A stretch of DNA of 64,000 nucleotides, taken from NCBI RefSeq assembly GCF_964355755.1, contig NC_092671.1:37529304-37593303 (forward strand). The letters run 5' to 3'. This stretch comes from Antedon mediterranea. Lineage: Eukaryota > Echinodermata > Crinoidea > Comatulida > Antedonidae. The notes beneath the pieces were generated by a model, which did no database searches, was not told the origin of the DNA, and worked only from the letters and a program-made list of their open reading frames with translations. Of this stretch, positions 20,138-32,679 are shown piece by piece. Within the stretch, counting starts at the first letter, position 1. The number at the start of each line of letters is the position of its first letter. The translations under genes were made by a program, and so were the position numbers.

Positions 20138-23025
20138 CAAGATAAATCTACTTTACTTATTATTTAACCTGTATAAAATAATAAATGGTTATTTTACACA
20201 TTTTTTTTGTGTACTTTGAATAACCATATTGGAACAAAGTTTGAATTTTAAACTTTTCACATTCACAAATATTTACCTTTTATTAACATAACATCTCTTT
20301 TTTCATCTCTTAAACAAACAAAAACATGCGAGGAGTAAAACTGATTTATTGTTAATGTTATTTGCGGTTTAAAGCTTCTTTTTCATTAATTTTATAAACC
20401 TTTTTCTAATTTATATTTTGCAATTTATTGACCATAGCAACACATACAGTATAGGAAACCCCTTTGTGGACCTATCTCTTATAGTCAAACTTCAACAACC
20501 CATCACGATTTTCGTCCTTGGCTGTAGTATTGTATACGGTACTTACCTTTAGTGATTCTTACCTTTAGTGATTAAAAGATGCTGTGAGCTTAATGCTCGT
20601 AATATACAATACAATACAATACTACTGAATAACTCAAAGCAAATTTAAAAAAAAATACCTGTACCTTAAACACTATAAATTCTTATTCTAAATATTTCTT
20701 ATACAAAACATTAGCACAAATAAAAAAGCTTGTAATTACTATATAACATGCAGTATTATAATGTAATTTGAAACTAAAAATGATATTAGAAGTTTTAGTA
20801 AAATTCAAATTCTCTGCTCTGCTGAATGAAGTATTAGTAATGTGGTTAACATGCCATTTTTTGCATTTTAAAGCAAAAAAATATTTTTTTCTACAGATGG
20901 CGCACAATACTTATTTAGTGTTATTTATAGGACCAAGAAATCTTAAAAGATAAACAACAAATAATACTTTTTAATGTCCTAAATTTAAAGTACTTCTCAT
21001 GATTATAGGCCTATTATTTAATATTTGATTGTTGTTATAGTTGCTATAACAACCCGTAGAAAATGATCAAAATGAAGAACTTGTATTTTTATTATCTAGG
21101 GTTCTGCGTCGATATCACGATTAAATGCAAGTTACACACAGCTCGGCACCACAAGCACTGCTCAAAAAGTTGTTGCGGTAAGAAACAAAATTTTCCAACC
21201 TCATATAGAATTGACATTCAAATGCTGTCTTTAATGTATTTAATTTATAGTACCTGTACAACTATCGATATATTTGACAATTATTAAAGCTAGATTATAT
21301 ATAGTTTACAGTATGTCTAGTATAAAGTGTCAAATTGGAAATTGGCAGATCCTGAATTTTGTTATCTGTACCAGGTCTTCCTCCACCCCAGATCCCACGA
21401 ATCTATTGTCATCCGTCTCAGCTTTGGATATTAACCTGTGTGTCCAGCATCAAGCTAATCACAATTTATATATTGTCATAAACCATTCTACCTTTATTTT
21501 TATTTATTTAATTATTGTACTAATGTAATAATCTCTTTGTCATCTCTATTTTGTTAATGGTGGTCTCTGCTTAAAGTCTATTTCTAGACTTATCGTGACC
21601 GGCTTCTATATTTATAAATATTCAATGATTTTATTAAGAAAATTATGTATTATTTGTGGAAACTAATAAACAACAACCTACCCATTAAATTTGGTTTAAG
21701 ACGGTAGATGGAGAAGTTAATTTAAGTGACTGTGACGATTGAGGAACGTAGACAGTATACACATCCGATGTGTTCAATTACCGCTTCTTTAGTTACTGTC
21801 CCCCTTCAATCACGCCTCCTTAAGTTACCGTCCCCTTCAATCACCGCTTCCTTCAGTTACCGCTTCCTTCAGTTACCGTCCCAAACAAAGGCTAAAATAT
21901 GGGAAGAACTAATCCACTGGTTTAGATCTACAGTACTTGTTTATAGTTAGTCGTCGTGTTTCTCGGCAATATATTACGTCAAGTTAAATTACAATACTGA
22001 CTGCCAACTATGGGTTTCATCTGCAACACTTAAAATTCACTCCAACTCTTAAAAATTCATTTCACCTCTTAAAATTCACTCCAAATCTTAAAATTCACTC
22101 CACCTGAGCTTCCTGTATGCAAGAATTTCCTGTTTATTTACAATATATAGAAATATAATTATGATGATCATGTCTGTGGTTTATTATCAGAAGTGGAGCT
22201 TAAGTATCATTAAATACCAGTGTGAGAACATGACTAACATGATTAATAGTTTTCTGTTTTTCAACTGGCGTTACTTTTTGAGTTCTGCCCTCTTCCTTCA
22301 TTTTACTATTTATATTGGATATTTGTTGTTATTTTACTGCGGAAGAAAATAAATTTGATTTGATTTGATGACGACTTAATTTGTTTGGTATTGTAACATT
22401 AAATGTTGACAATCAATCCAACATTGTAATAACACCATCAAATAGCTTGTTCACCATCGGAATTTAATCGAATGTAAGCCATGTCTGTTTGACTTTAAGA
22501 GCTTAATAAGACCTTGGATAGTACATTTCGTAACATAACTAATTTAAGTTCGTTACAAATTAGAATGCACTTGTGCGAGTCAATGCAGCTTTTCCTTCCG
22601 TTTAGATTATCCACAAAACAATGAAATGCTCAGATATCAATACATTTGAATTAAATATGAAGACTTCAAGAACAATGCATACAACAAAGCAGAAGAAATG
22701 AATATTCACATATCGTCATCAGGCACAGATTTGTAGCTAGGCCATTGGAATTACTGAAATAATTTTTTATTATATTTATTCTTTATTATATGTGATATTT
22801 ATTCAATTTCACAATAGATGAAAATCTCATTTAATCTTCTTCGTTCATTTGATTATTAAATTGAAAGAATATCGCACCAGCAGTGAATATATATTTAACA
22901 ATTAAAAACAACTTTTTAAAATCAACCACTTTTGTAAAATAACGTCTATTTGATTTTACAAGAAGGAGTTTACATACTCCCATATTATTTTCTTACATCT
23001 TATATTGCTTAAATAGTATAGTATA
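20138..23025. other. AT-rich stretch, little recognised
   Basis: No solid gene. At 21735-21885 a TCAATCACCGCTTCCTT-like unit is repeated three to four times (TTACCGTCCC, TTACCGCTTC). At 22020-22105 CTCTTAAAATTCACTCCA is repeated about four times. At 22336-22370 AAATAAATTTGATTTGATTT looks like the 3' tail of a plus-strand retroelement, but no coding part is evident upstream. Confidence 0.4.
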
Positions 23026-23166
23026 AAGATCTGTCTATCCTATCAAACTATCATGTGCCATATAGGGTAGTGATATGCCTAAATATAGTAGTGATATGAC
23101 ATCATGTCCATATATGGGCATATCACATTTTTTTGTGACATAAAGTTTGACAGTATAGACAGACAT
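23026..23166 (+). repeat. MITE family A copy 10
   Basis: AAGATCTGTCTATCCTATC start, two diverged 21-bp units, CATCATGTCCATATATGGGC centre, and CATAAAGTTTGACAGTATAG right arm. Confidence 0.85.
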
Positions 23167-23440
23167 TTAAACTGAATGATGATGATCAATTAAAGATCGA
23201 AACGTTGAATCGTACCTTGCCCAGTCTGTATTGTTTTGTATACCATTTTAAATTTGATAAAAATACATTGAAATAAACTTATTGAATTTAACAATTTGTA
23301 AAATACTTTCCCATATGTAAATTTATTCAACTTGTATTTTAACAAAAAGTCAATACTGCAATTGCATAATTTGGGTTGTATTTAATTAAAACCTGTGAAT
23401 GCCAATGTTTATCTTACTCGTTGTTGAAGGAAACCATCAC

Positions 23441-23591
23441 CAGGAACAGCAGCAGAGCATTAGTTGTATTGAATATCATGGACAATAATTCCTCCATGAT
23501 AGAATATAGTGATAAATTGCTGCAGAAAAAGTCATTAGACATTATGAGAGAATGCATTTGGCAAAGCCAGAACCGTCAGATGACCAATTAA
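23441..23591 (+). CDS. Candidate terminal exon of an unrecognised protein
   Basis: After a pyrimidine-rich TTATCTTACTCGTTGTTGAAG, the frame runs for about 50 codons to TAA at 23589: TITRNSSRALVVLNIMDNNS, then MIEYSDKLLQKKSLDIMREC and IWQSQNRQMTN. Residue composition is balanced and mildly helical, unlike the surrounding AT-rich noise. No homologous family is recognised and no partner exon found. It may be chance or an old retrocopy. Confidence 0.3.
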
Positions 23592-23689
23592 ATGTACAGT
23601 ACGTATCCAGCATACTGACCTAACTGGCCATCATAGTTGAACATTTACCATTTTCTTCTTTTATTATGCTGTGATATATACCAATACAA

Positions 23690-23945
23690 GGGCCATAGCC
23701 ACCAGTACGGTTGGTAAGGTTTCAGTCTATTTTGTGCCTGGCTTACCTAGATAAACCGACAATAGCCCTTTCTCCTCGAAGAGCGAGATATACCTTGAAA
23801 AAAAGAAATTTTCATTAAACACCCTCACTTCTACACTGTTGATTTATGTAACCTGACCACCTTTTCACAGTCTTGACAACCCAGTGGCTTGAACAGAGAT
23901 TTTTCCCTTATTTGCATAAACCGCACCACTTTATTTTTTGTGGCT
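23690..23945 (-). repeat. Dispersed repeat C with repeat D nested inside
   Basis: Read on the minus strand, the outer parts (AAAGTGGTGCGGTTTATGC and CTTACCAACCGTACTGG) match the plain copies at 33868-33963 and 38320-38440. In those copies the two parts are joined directly. Here about 140 bp separate them, and that insert ends in TCGGTTTATCTAGGTAAGCC, the hallmark of repeat D. Repeat D has therefore inserted into repeat C. Confidence 0.8.
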
Positions 23946-25300
23946 ATACATCACTGAATACAGATTTGTTTTATATTATCATTTCTGTTTTGGTTTTAGA
24001 AATATATATTTAGTTTACTGTGACTTCTATAGCGTTAGTAATCACATTTGGTTATACAAATTTAAGCATCTCTCCTTACAAATCCATTTACATTGATATG
24101 GTACATTGATATGGTGTTTCCACTGGAGATTTGCCATCAATGTGATGTCATTTTGTTATGCCTGATATACAGTACTGTATTATATAGATCTATGCTAATA
24201 TAATTTTACAGGCATTGAGAAACTCACTCATTGTCATGTACACTAAAACTTGATGTTAAACTGTTATGTGTATAAAATCTGCTGGCATCGTCAATTATGC
24301 AAATGATAGTAAAAATGCATAAAGTTACATAATTATGATATCATATTAATTACACAATTAATCCGGGCCTGCATACTAGCCATTCTTTCCCGACACACAG
24401 CCCCTTCCCCCTTCTACCGACACATTTTATTTTGTACCATCAATTATTATAATAGGCTTGTGATAAAAAAATGGCAGCCATTTTGGATGCCATCTTGGAT
24501 TTTAGGATGACCGCAGTAAATTTGCAACGGTACACCTCTGAATTATTTTTCTTAAGGGTGTACTATGTTTGTAGATAGGTGGCAATTGGGGCTCTCTAAG
24601 CTCTTGGGCCTCCGCTTATACCTTTAGTTTAGGCAAATAGGTAAGCCTAAATTACAGAGTGCATAAACTATATAAAAATAATCCTGCTGCCCTGATATTT
24701 CTATAGTACTGTAGGCCTACTGTAACTTGCAGTATAATATTAATAGTACCTTGCTGTGGCATTGTAATAAATCTATGCTAACTTATCTTAAACTTTGAAT
24801 TAAATTATAGTTTATAGATCTCGTTCTTACGCAGGTTCTCGCAGACAGATCTCACCTGTGTTGACAGAACCCAGGTGGGTAGCCTACTGTTAGAATTAGT
24901 AAATAGGCGCATGAGGTTAATTTAATGTGGAAAAATAGCAGCTTGCATTTAACGAAGAGAGCAGCAGGGAAGGGGCTTTGGTAACTAGCTAATGTCAATC
25001 TATCTCCTGTTGTATTTACACTGACATCTATCAAGTCTAATATTATTACAACTCTATCTATGATAACCAGTGAAGAAATTCATCCCATGTTACCACATAT
25101 CTAATTCACATGGCCTTAAGAAGTTAAGTTAAAGAAAAAATTAAGTCTGTTGCTACCATGTGATGTCGGGGGTTTGCGGAATGCTAAACATCGTTTTGTA
25201 TATTTTTTTTTTTTTTTTCGGTCTTTTCCGAAAAAAATTCAACGTTTATTTGAATTGTCTCGAAAAGAAATGACGATGGTTGTTTGCGATGATACTCCCA
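23946..25300. other. Intergenic or intronic stretch
   Basis: No gene recognised. ATGGCAGCCATTTTGGATGC at 24471 is a self-complementary type of string common in dispersed invertebrate repeats. A poly-T run lies at about 25203-25219. Confidence 0.4.
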
Positions 25301-25302
25301 CT

Positions 25303-25560
25303 TGAGGGCAGTGTCCATTATATGATAGGGGTCTTTCATAAAATTGTACATACAAGATGTAGCTCTCCTCTCGAAGAGAATAGGCCAATGTTGGTTTATC
25401 CAGTGCTGACTACCAACATAACTTGAGGGTAGGGTTCATTATATGAAAGGGGTCTTTCATAAAATTTTATATATTCAAGTTGTAGCTCTCCTCTCGGAGA
25501 TAATAGGCCATTGTCGGTTTATCCTGGTAAGACTACCAACATAACACCACTTTTGGTTTG
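25303..25560 (+). repeat. Repeat D, two tandem copies of about 125 bp
   Basis: Both copies contain GGGGTCTTTCATAAAATT, TAGCTCTCCTCTCG, AATAGGCCA and GGTTTATCC...GACTACCAACATAA. The first has lost the GGTAAG after GGTTTATCCAG; the second has TATCCTGGTAAGAC. Members of this family also lie at 26215, 49895, 62385 and 63740. Confidence 0.8.
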
Positions 25561-26214
25561 TGAAAATTGAATTTGAAAGATTCTAATAATAATATGCTTA
25601 TATGCTAATATGCTATTAGATGTAGGTTAGTTTACCCAGTATACTCACAGACCACGAACATCACAGTAATTATGGCTACTAATCAACTGAACTAAAATGT
25701 TTGGTAACCTTAATTATATATAATTATATACAAATTACCACTCTTTATATCAAAGCTGATGGTAATTCAGTTATAATAACTGAAATAATACAAGATTATA
25801 TCATTGATTTTATGAGAAATTTTATTAAATATTGTTAAAACAAGAGATGGATCATTGTTCACAAAATGACGATAATATTTTAAATTTAAATGTTTATGTC
25901 ACTTGATCCTTTTAACACGAGGTATCAAATAAAAATATTGAATCACGTTTTAGATTGGTTATTCTTATTTGCATTTAAAGTGTATCCATTATTGAAGTTA
26001 TATGCTTGTGAACTTAAATAGTAAAAATACGATATCCCCCTGGAGTTTCATCAGTAATGTGTGATAGTAACAGGGTTTTATTTGAAATCTGTTTATTCAT
26101 TGAATTATTACATTTCTCTATGTGAACTACAAGTGGTGATGCTCACATAAATGATGGGTTTAATGGGTTTTTATTTTATCTGCTTTCAACATCAATGACA
26201 AATAAACTGTTGAA

Positions 26215-26355
26215 AATATTAAATTATTGACAGTTATCAAGGATAGACAAAACACGTCTATCTTACCTGGATAAACCGACAAATGCCATATAGTTAGATA
26301 TACCCAAAAAGTAGAAAATTCATTGAACACCCCTCTCCATAAATGGTACATAATA
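26215..26355 (-). repeat. Repeat D copy
   Basis: CTTACCTGGATAAACCGACA followed by GATATACCC and TTCATTGAACACCCCTCTCC, matching the layout of 63740-63870. It is on the minus strand. Confidence 0.75.
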
Positions 26356-26653
26356 GGCCTATCTTCAATGATGGATGTTTTTCTTTTAGATTTGCTTGTT
26401 AATTATGAAAACATTATAGTAATCAGTCAGAATTTCATTCCTAATTTGATTTCAACCTTTGAAATATTATATAAATAATGCAGGTACTTATAGGTGACTG
26501 CTACATACTGATAGTCATTGCATATGATTTATTGAACTTTGATAGTTTCTTTGGTTGTCTAGATTTGTTCAAACGTTGCTCAGCGAGGATATAAGTAGGT
26601 GAACTTATTTTGACTGTTAGTGGATCAAACAATTGTGTAATAGGGAGAGCCTA

Positions 26654-26753
26654 AAGCCCTGTCTACACTACTTTATCATACTTGATGTGACAAAAAAATG
26701 TGATGTGCCCATATATGGACATGATGATGTCATATCACTACCATATTTGAACA
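26654..26753 (-). repeat. MITE family A copy 11, left part
   Basis: AAGCCCTGTCTACACTAC start, CTTGATGTGACAAAAAAATG arm, ATGGACATGATGATGTCAT centre and one unit, then sequence unrelated to the family. Confidence 0.85.
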
Positions 26754-27021
26754 TACTTGCTTAATATGCTTTTGTTTAAAATTAAATGTTTTAAATGTTT
26801 TTTGCACAATTTTTAAATTATCGTCCTAATTTTTTTGCAAATATACCAACTGATGCATACTATCGATTTTAAGCAACATACAGCAATATAGATTTTTCTG
26901 AAAATCAATAGTATTTTGCTAATGTTACAAAAACTAAAAATCTTTATTTTTTCGTTATCCTTATCTTCAATATACTGTATGGGCCATCAATATCTACATT
27001 TTGCCAAGAATTTTGTTTCTC

Positions 27022-27166
27022 AAGCTCTGTCTACACATCAAACTTTATGTGACAAAAAAAAATGGACATGATGATGTCATCACTACCATATTTGGGCATA
27101 TCACTACTATATTTGGGTACATCAAACTTTTTTGTTACATAAAGTTTGATTGTGTAGACAGAGCTT
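27022..27166 (-). repeat. MITE family A copy 12, both arms of the CATAAAGTTTG type
   Basis: AAGCTCTGTCTACACATC start with ACTTTATGTGACA left arm, minus-type interior with two units, but the right arm is TTACATAAAGTTTGATTGTG instead of the expected TCAAACTAGTTTGATAG. This is a hybrid copy. Confidence 0.88.
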
Positions 27167-27602
27167 TAATTTGTATTTTTCTAGTTTTTATTGTTTCCCA
27201 GTATTAATAGAAACTGTAGGTTGTTCAACTTTTGAAGTCAGAAAGTAGGACTATTTAATCATATCAATAGTTTACAGTTTATAATTAGAACTGTTAAAGC
27301 TAATTGGATTCTTACCAATGTTTATGTTAAAGCACAAGCTGATTACAAGAGTTGAAGATATACATAGACTTTGCTTTCTGAAATGAGAATGTGTAAAAGA
27401 TTAAAATAAAGTTTTACTTGAGGTTTAAGTAGATTACTCTGAGGATATTTCAACAAATAAGCGTTGGCATTACAAGAGTCTAAAGCTAAAGAAATGATGC
27501 ATTGATATCTTTGGAAACTAAAGAACATTTCTTTAAAATGAATGAATTTTCTATTGACCCAAAGGTAAGTTAAATTGTATTACCGTATAGCAATAGACAA
27601 TA

Positions 27603-27767
27603 AAGCTCTGTGTACACTATCAAACTAGTTTGACAAAAAAAGTGTGATGTGTCCAAATATGGTAGTGATATGCTCAAATATGGTAGTGATATGACATCAC
27701 CATGTCCATATATAGGCACATCTCATTTTTGTTTTCCACATAAAATTTGATAGTGTAGACAAAGCTT
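27603..27767 (+). repeat. MITE family A copy 13
   Basis: AAGCTCTGTGTACACTATC start, two 21-bp units, CACCATGTCCATATATAGGC centre, and ACATAAAATTTGATAGTG right arm. Confidence 0.9.
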
Positions 27768-28700
27768 CAGTTTAAATTTTGTTTTTTTCTACTTAATGAA
27801 CATTTTTAAAAATTAATGAATTTCTGGTGATAATATGAGTCAACGACATTTGGAACTACAGTACAGTAGTGTTTTTCTTTTGTTTACTGTGTATAGCTTT
27901 GATCTTTATTGAATATGATTATCATTGTACTATTTTTTAAAATATGTATACAGCATGATCATTTGAAAACGAAATGTTTGTTCAATGCATAGTCTTTTTG
28001 CTGTACCTACAGGCTAGAATCTATTAGTGTATTCCTCGTACTGTATGGGCGATTTTGTCAAAAGCCTTGTAAACATTTATTTTTCCTAATTGTGAAGATT
28101 AAAGTTGTAAGCTGTATTAGTTCACCAGCATAGTGAATGAAGAGTTTAGTTGTATTGCTTGTGGGCTTTTGATTTATTGTTATATTTGGTATGCTTGTCA
28201 TGGACAACATTGTTTTCATGTGGATTTACACTTCTAACGAGTGTGTAAATAGGTGCTATGCAGTACCATAATTATACAGATAGGAACATAAATTTTTTTT
28301 CATTTTTTATTGCACTTTTTTACATTATTGTAGCCTAGTTTTTATAGGTGTATGATCCACTTTTATAAGTTTTAATTTAATTTAATTATCAAACTGATAC
28401 TCGTTTCACCATTAAAGTATGTTTTTGTGACTGCACTTAACGTAGAATGCGTTATTACAAATTATATTAGGACATCGTCAATCTGTCATCCATGATAAAT
28501 GTTTCAATGTGTTCCACCACATAATGTAGATATTACAATCATTATTTTCATATCAAATTATTATTATTAGTTTATAAAATGAGCTTATAGTGAGTGAGGG
28601 ACCCAACACAAATGAGTGATCTAATGTTCCATGAACTGTCGCTCACTGCTTGCTATGCATCATTGACTCCACTTTGAAACACCTTCTGTTTAAAGTGATA
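27768..28700. other. AT-rich stretch, nothing recognised
   Basis: No ORF or repeat that I could match elsewhere in the window. Confidence 0.4.
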
Positions 28701-28704
28701 TGTG

Positions 28705-28812
28705 TGACCATCGTGGGCAAGTACATGACAATCATGGGCAAGTACATGACAATCATGGGCAAGTACATGATTGGGCAAGTATGACGATCTTGAGCGAGAA
28801 CATGACAATCTT
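28705..28812. repeat. Short tandem array, about 22-bp unit
   Basis: Three to five units of ATGACAATCATGGGCAAGTA with decaying copies (GACGATCTTGAGCGAG). It leads directly into a MITE copy at 28813. Confidence 0.75.
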
Positions 28813-28947
28813 AAGCTCAAACTAGTGTGATGTGCCCAAATATGGTAGTGATATGTCCAAATATGGTAGTGATATGTCCAAATATGGTAGTGATATGACA
28901 TCATCACGTCTATAGGCACATCGCATGTTTGTGTCACAATTGTCAAA
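28813..28947 (+). repeat. MITE family A copy 14
   Basis: AAGCTC then ACTAGTGTGATGTGCCC (most of the left terminal repeat deleted), three 21-bp units, CATCATCACGTCTATAGGC centre, and a decayed right arm TTGTGTCACAATTGTCAA. Confidence 0.85.
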
Positions 28948-29047
28948 TACATATATTGGACAAGTATGGTGATTTAGGATAAGAAAGTCTAAGAAATGTC
29001 AAACATGATTCCTGTGATAATATAGCAAAATCACATTTGTGACAACA

Positions 29048-29135
29048 AAAATGACCATATTTAAGCATATCACCACCATATTTAGGCACATTACTTTTTT
29101 TTGTCACATGAAGTTTAATAGTGTAGACATAGCTT
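29048..29135 (-). repeat. MITE family A copy 15, right part with switched arm
   Basis: Minus-type units (CATATCACCACCATATTTAG) followed by GTCACATGAAGTTTAATAGT, which is the arm normally found after plus-type interiors. This is another hybrid. Confidence 0.82.
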
Positions 29136-30533
29136 TAAGAAGTTGAATTAACTAGAACAAAGCACAAAATAACAATTTACTGATCAGTGATTATCTAGTA
29201 AATTACTGTAATATAATTACAGTTAAATATATTTACCATAATGGACAGACATTAAAAATATGATATGATGCACAAAAAGTGCAATTCACTCGCATTCTGT
29301 CGGTGTTGATACTGGCTAATTACGATTTAGGAAGACTTGTGTTGTTTCAACAATGCATTCAACTTTCAACTGTATTAAATATATGTGTATATATATATGT
29401 AGGCCAGAATTTAATTGTAATGCTTTTAAAGATTTTATTAGTTGTTCACCTGACCTTAAATTAGTTTTTTTTTACTTGATTTATTTAAAACATTTGTTGC
29501 CACTTAATCGAAAGAATGATGAAATATAAATTGAATATTGGCGATACAATACATGATACAGTACTTTACCTACATCTTATTAAACTATACACATTGCTTA
29601 AAATAATAGGAATCAATGTTATCAGAGGCATATTGAGTAAAAATTGGGGTAAATTTACTTGTTTTGGATTTCTCCATCTATATGTGAACTTTATTCAATC
29701 AATCGTACATTTGTTATAATGGTAACCACAATAAGGTATAATATTACAGTAGATTTTTACAAAAAAACAAGACCAATATAAATATTAATTATAAAATATA
29801 TACAATGATTATTTACAGTAATGATAATAATAAAAATTAATTGTTTATATTGACTATTATTGGAAACAGAAGTTGAATAATAAAATACTGGAAAGTTTAA
29901 TTAGAGGTTTATAATCAATGGAAAAGTAGAAAACATATAATATTGTAAGTATTAAAAGTAGCAGTGTTTAGGGAGATTACTGTATATTGGTAACGATTGA
30001 ACATGGTTTTAAGCAAAAGTTATATATTGATTGATTGAATCGGGCATCACTATAAGCAAAGCTTTAAAATGTGATGTCCTATGTAACAATTAAAAATTGC
30101 AAAAAATAAATAAATAAATAAATTACAAATAAAATACAGTAGAACCAATCCCTATCACAGAACATGTTTTGTCCTAAATCTGTGTTTTTATTGTATGGTT
30201 CATACAGTAGCCCTATTTTCCTATTTTTAATTCACTTGTACATTGACTATAAGACTAGTAACAGACGCTTTTCCAGTGTAATGCTTATCCCATATCTATC
30301 TCCTATTTCATCAAATCCCACCTTTTTAATTTGCAAATTAACTTTTTGCTATTTTTTTTCTTTCTGTTAATTGTTCAGTGCTTAGAGGAGTCCTGCATTT
30401 TGTGTTATATTAAATTGAACATTATTATTGTTAATTAATTTAAGTACAATCTTATATAATATAAGGTATTTAATTTTGATAATACCAAGTTATATGATGC
30501 TTAAACATTCTTTTATTGGTTGTAAATATTTTT
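29136..30533. other. AT-rich stretch, nothing recognised
   Basis: AT-rich sequence with an (AAAT)n run at about 30106-30124. No gene. Confidence 0.4.
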
Positions 30534-30692
30534 AAGCTCTGTCTACACTATCAAACTAGTTTGACAAAGTGTGATGTGCCCAAATATGGTAGTGATATGC
30601 TTAAATATGGTAGTGATATAACATCATCATGTCCATATATGGGCACATCACATTTTTTTTGTCACATAAAGTTTGATGTGTAGTCAGAGCTT
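30534..30692 (+). repeat. MITE family A copy 16
   Basis: AAGCTCTGTCTACACTATC start, ACTAGTTTGACAAAG arm, two 21-bp units, CATCATGTCCATATATGGGC centre, and CACATAAAGTTTGATG right arm. Confidence 0.9.
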
Positions 30693-31492
30693 TAGACATC
30701 AAATTGTTTATATAGATAGCAAAGATTGCATTAAAAGCATCCTTAATACAACAGTGGTAATTTATCATGTTCTCACTCCAGCTGACTTATTTCTTTCCAA
30801 GACTCTTATAAAAATAAAAATCTACTCTGTCTATGGCCAAGGAATGTCTTGGTATCTTAATTGGTTGAACCAGTATTTGGACGAACAACACTTACCATAT
30901 CTGTATTGAAAGGAAAGATAAAAGTTTTTCATTTATATTATATTATTGTGCAGTAAAATTAACACCAATTGATATAGTATGTCTATAAGAATGAAGCCCC
31001 TGCCTACCAAGAACAGTAGCTTCTCAAAGGTACTGTATGCTTGATATTATTTTATAACTTTTAATAATGAATAAAGCTCTAAGAATTCTGTTCTCGTACT
31101 ACCGGAAGGAAGTTTGTTTGGTACTGTTACCTCAGTCAAACCAAATAAGATGTATTGTACATAACACTAAAATAGTACAGTAGCTTTTCAAATGTACCGT
31201 ATGTTTATATTATTTTATTACTGTTAATCATTAGTTTTGTTCCTGTAGTACAGTAGTAAATTTGGTTTGAGATGTCTAGATACTCAAACAAAATCAAATA
31301 CACTAAAATAACTATGTTATATTGATATGTTAAAATAAATACAAATTGTTTTTAAAAATCAAAGTTTCTATTTATAAAATATATTATAATACTAAATAGT
31401 ACTTTTTTATTATTACAGTAAGATAGATTTAAGAACTTTTTTTTACAGTAAACATTGAGTTTTGTGTTTTGATAAACTAGTTTTACACTCAC
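30693..31492. other. AT-rich stretch, with weak duplication
   Basis: At 31014-31080 and 31180-31245 similar words recur (GTAGCTT...AAAGGTACTGTATG against GTAGCTTTTCAAATGTACCG, each followed by ATTATTTTAT), suggesting an old duplication of roughly 170 bp. No gene. Confidence 0.4.
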
Positions 31493-31770
31493 AGATTTAA
31501 ACTGATCTGAATCTTATCGCATATTTAAACTGATCTGAATCTTATCGCAGATTTAAACTGATCTGAATCTTATCGCAGATTTAAACTGATCTGAATCTTA
31601 TCGCAGATTTAAACTGATCTGAATCTTATTGCAGATTTAAACTGATCTGAATCTTATCGCAGATTTAAACTGATCTGAATCTTATCGCAGATTTAAACTG
31701 ATCTGAATCTTATCGCAGATTTAAACTGATCTGAATTTTATCGCAGATTTAAACTGATCTGAATCTTATC
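31493..31770. repeat. 28-bp tandem array, about 10 copies
   Basis: Unit AGATTTAAACTGATCTGAAT plus CTTATCGC, highly uniform with single-base variants (CATATT, TTTTATCG, CTTATTG). Confidence 0.93.
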
Positions 31771-31985
31771 CGTGTTACAGACGTAATTGATCATGTGATA
31801 AGTTGACTTTCTTTTCTTTATTATTTCAGTGCTTTGGGTCAATATGTATTGTTGAATCCCTATATAAATTCAACCATCAACACTTTAAACATTATACATC
31901 CATTTTGTTGATTTTCTTGTATATCCATGTTGTTGACGCTGATTTAACTCTAATTGTACCGTACACCCGACATTTAAGATCTATC

Positions 31986-32272
31986 TAACTAGTTTGACAA
32001 AAAAGGGGTGATGTTCACAAATATGGTAGTGATATGACATCATCATGTCTAAAGCTCTGCCTACACTATCAAACTTTATGTGACACAAAATAATGTGATG
32101 TGCCCATATATGGACATGATGATGTTATACCACTACCATATTTGGGCATATCACCACCATATTTGGGAAAATCACACTTTTTTGTCAAACTAGTTTAATA
32201 GTGTAGACAGATCTTAATAATTGCTACATCACATTTTTTGTCACATAAAGTTTGATAGTGTAGACAGAGCTT
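31986..32272 (+). repeat. MITE family A copy 17, split by another copy
   Basis: The left part 31986-32050 (ACTAGTTTGACAAAAAAGGG through CATCATCATGTC) and the right part 32222-32272 (ACATCACATTTTTTGTCAC through GTAGACAGAGCTT) are the two halves of one plus copy. A second copy of the same family sits between them. Confidence 0.88.
32052..32215 (-). repeat. MITE family A copy 18, nested
   Basis: A complete minus-orientation copy (AAGCTCTGCCTACACTATC to TAGTGTAGACAGATCTT, two units) inserted into the centre of copy 17. It must be younger than its host. Confidence 0.9.
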
Positions 32273-32679
32273 TAGACATTCGAACTTATAATCTAGACTG
32301 TAATGTCTTTTTTCTTTCTATGATAGAGAAAAAAAGCATACAAACATAGCTTTCTAACATTCTAAATTTAACTGTGCTATGTAATGTAAACATTAAGCAC
32401 ACCTTTCTCCCATAAGGTGTCAGTTGATACAGATGCTTAGGTCATTTAATTCAATTATAAAGTTGATTATTAAGATATAGATTTTATTATTCTTCCTGAT
32501 TAGATCAGTTATAAATTAACCTAGATTTTCTACATTTACATAATAGTACAGGTAATTACATGACGCACAAAATACAAGAGAATAAAACGATGGCAACTCT
32601 AAATGAGACAGAAGACATGTTAAGAATATTGATGATTATATATTTTAATAATTTCAAGAATTTGATGAACTTTTTCTGT

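Noticed and set aside
28653-28952. 99-codon minus-strand frame with YHYHIWTYHYHIW repeats
   Set aside because: It runs through a MITE and a short tandem array; the peptide repetition mirrors the 21-bp unit.
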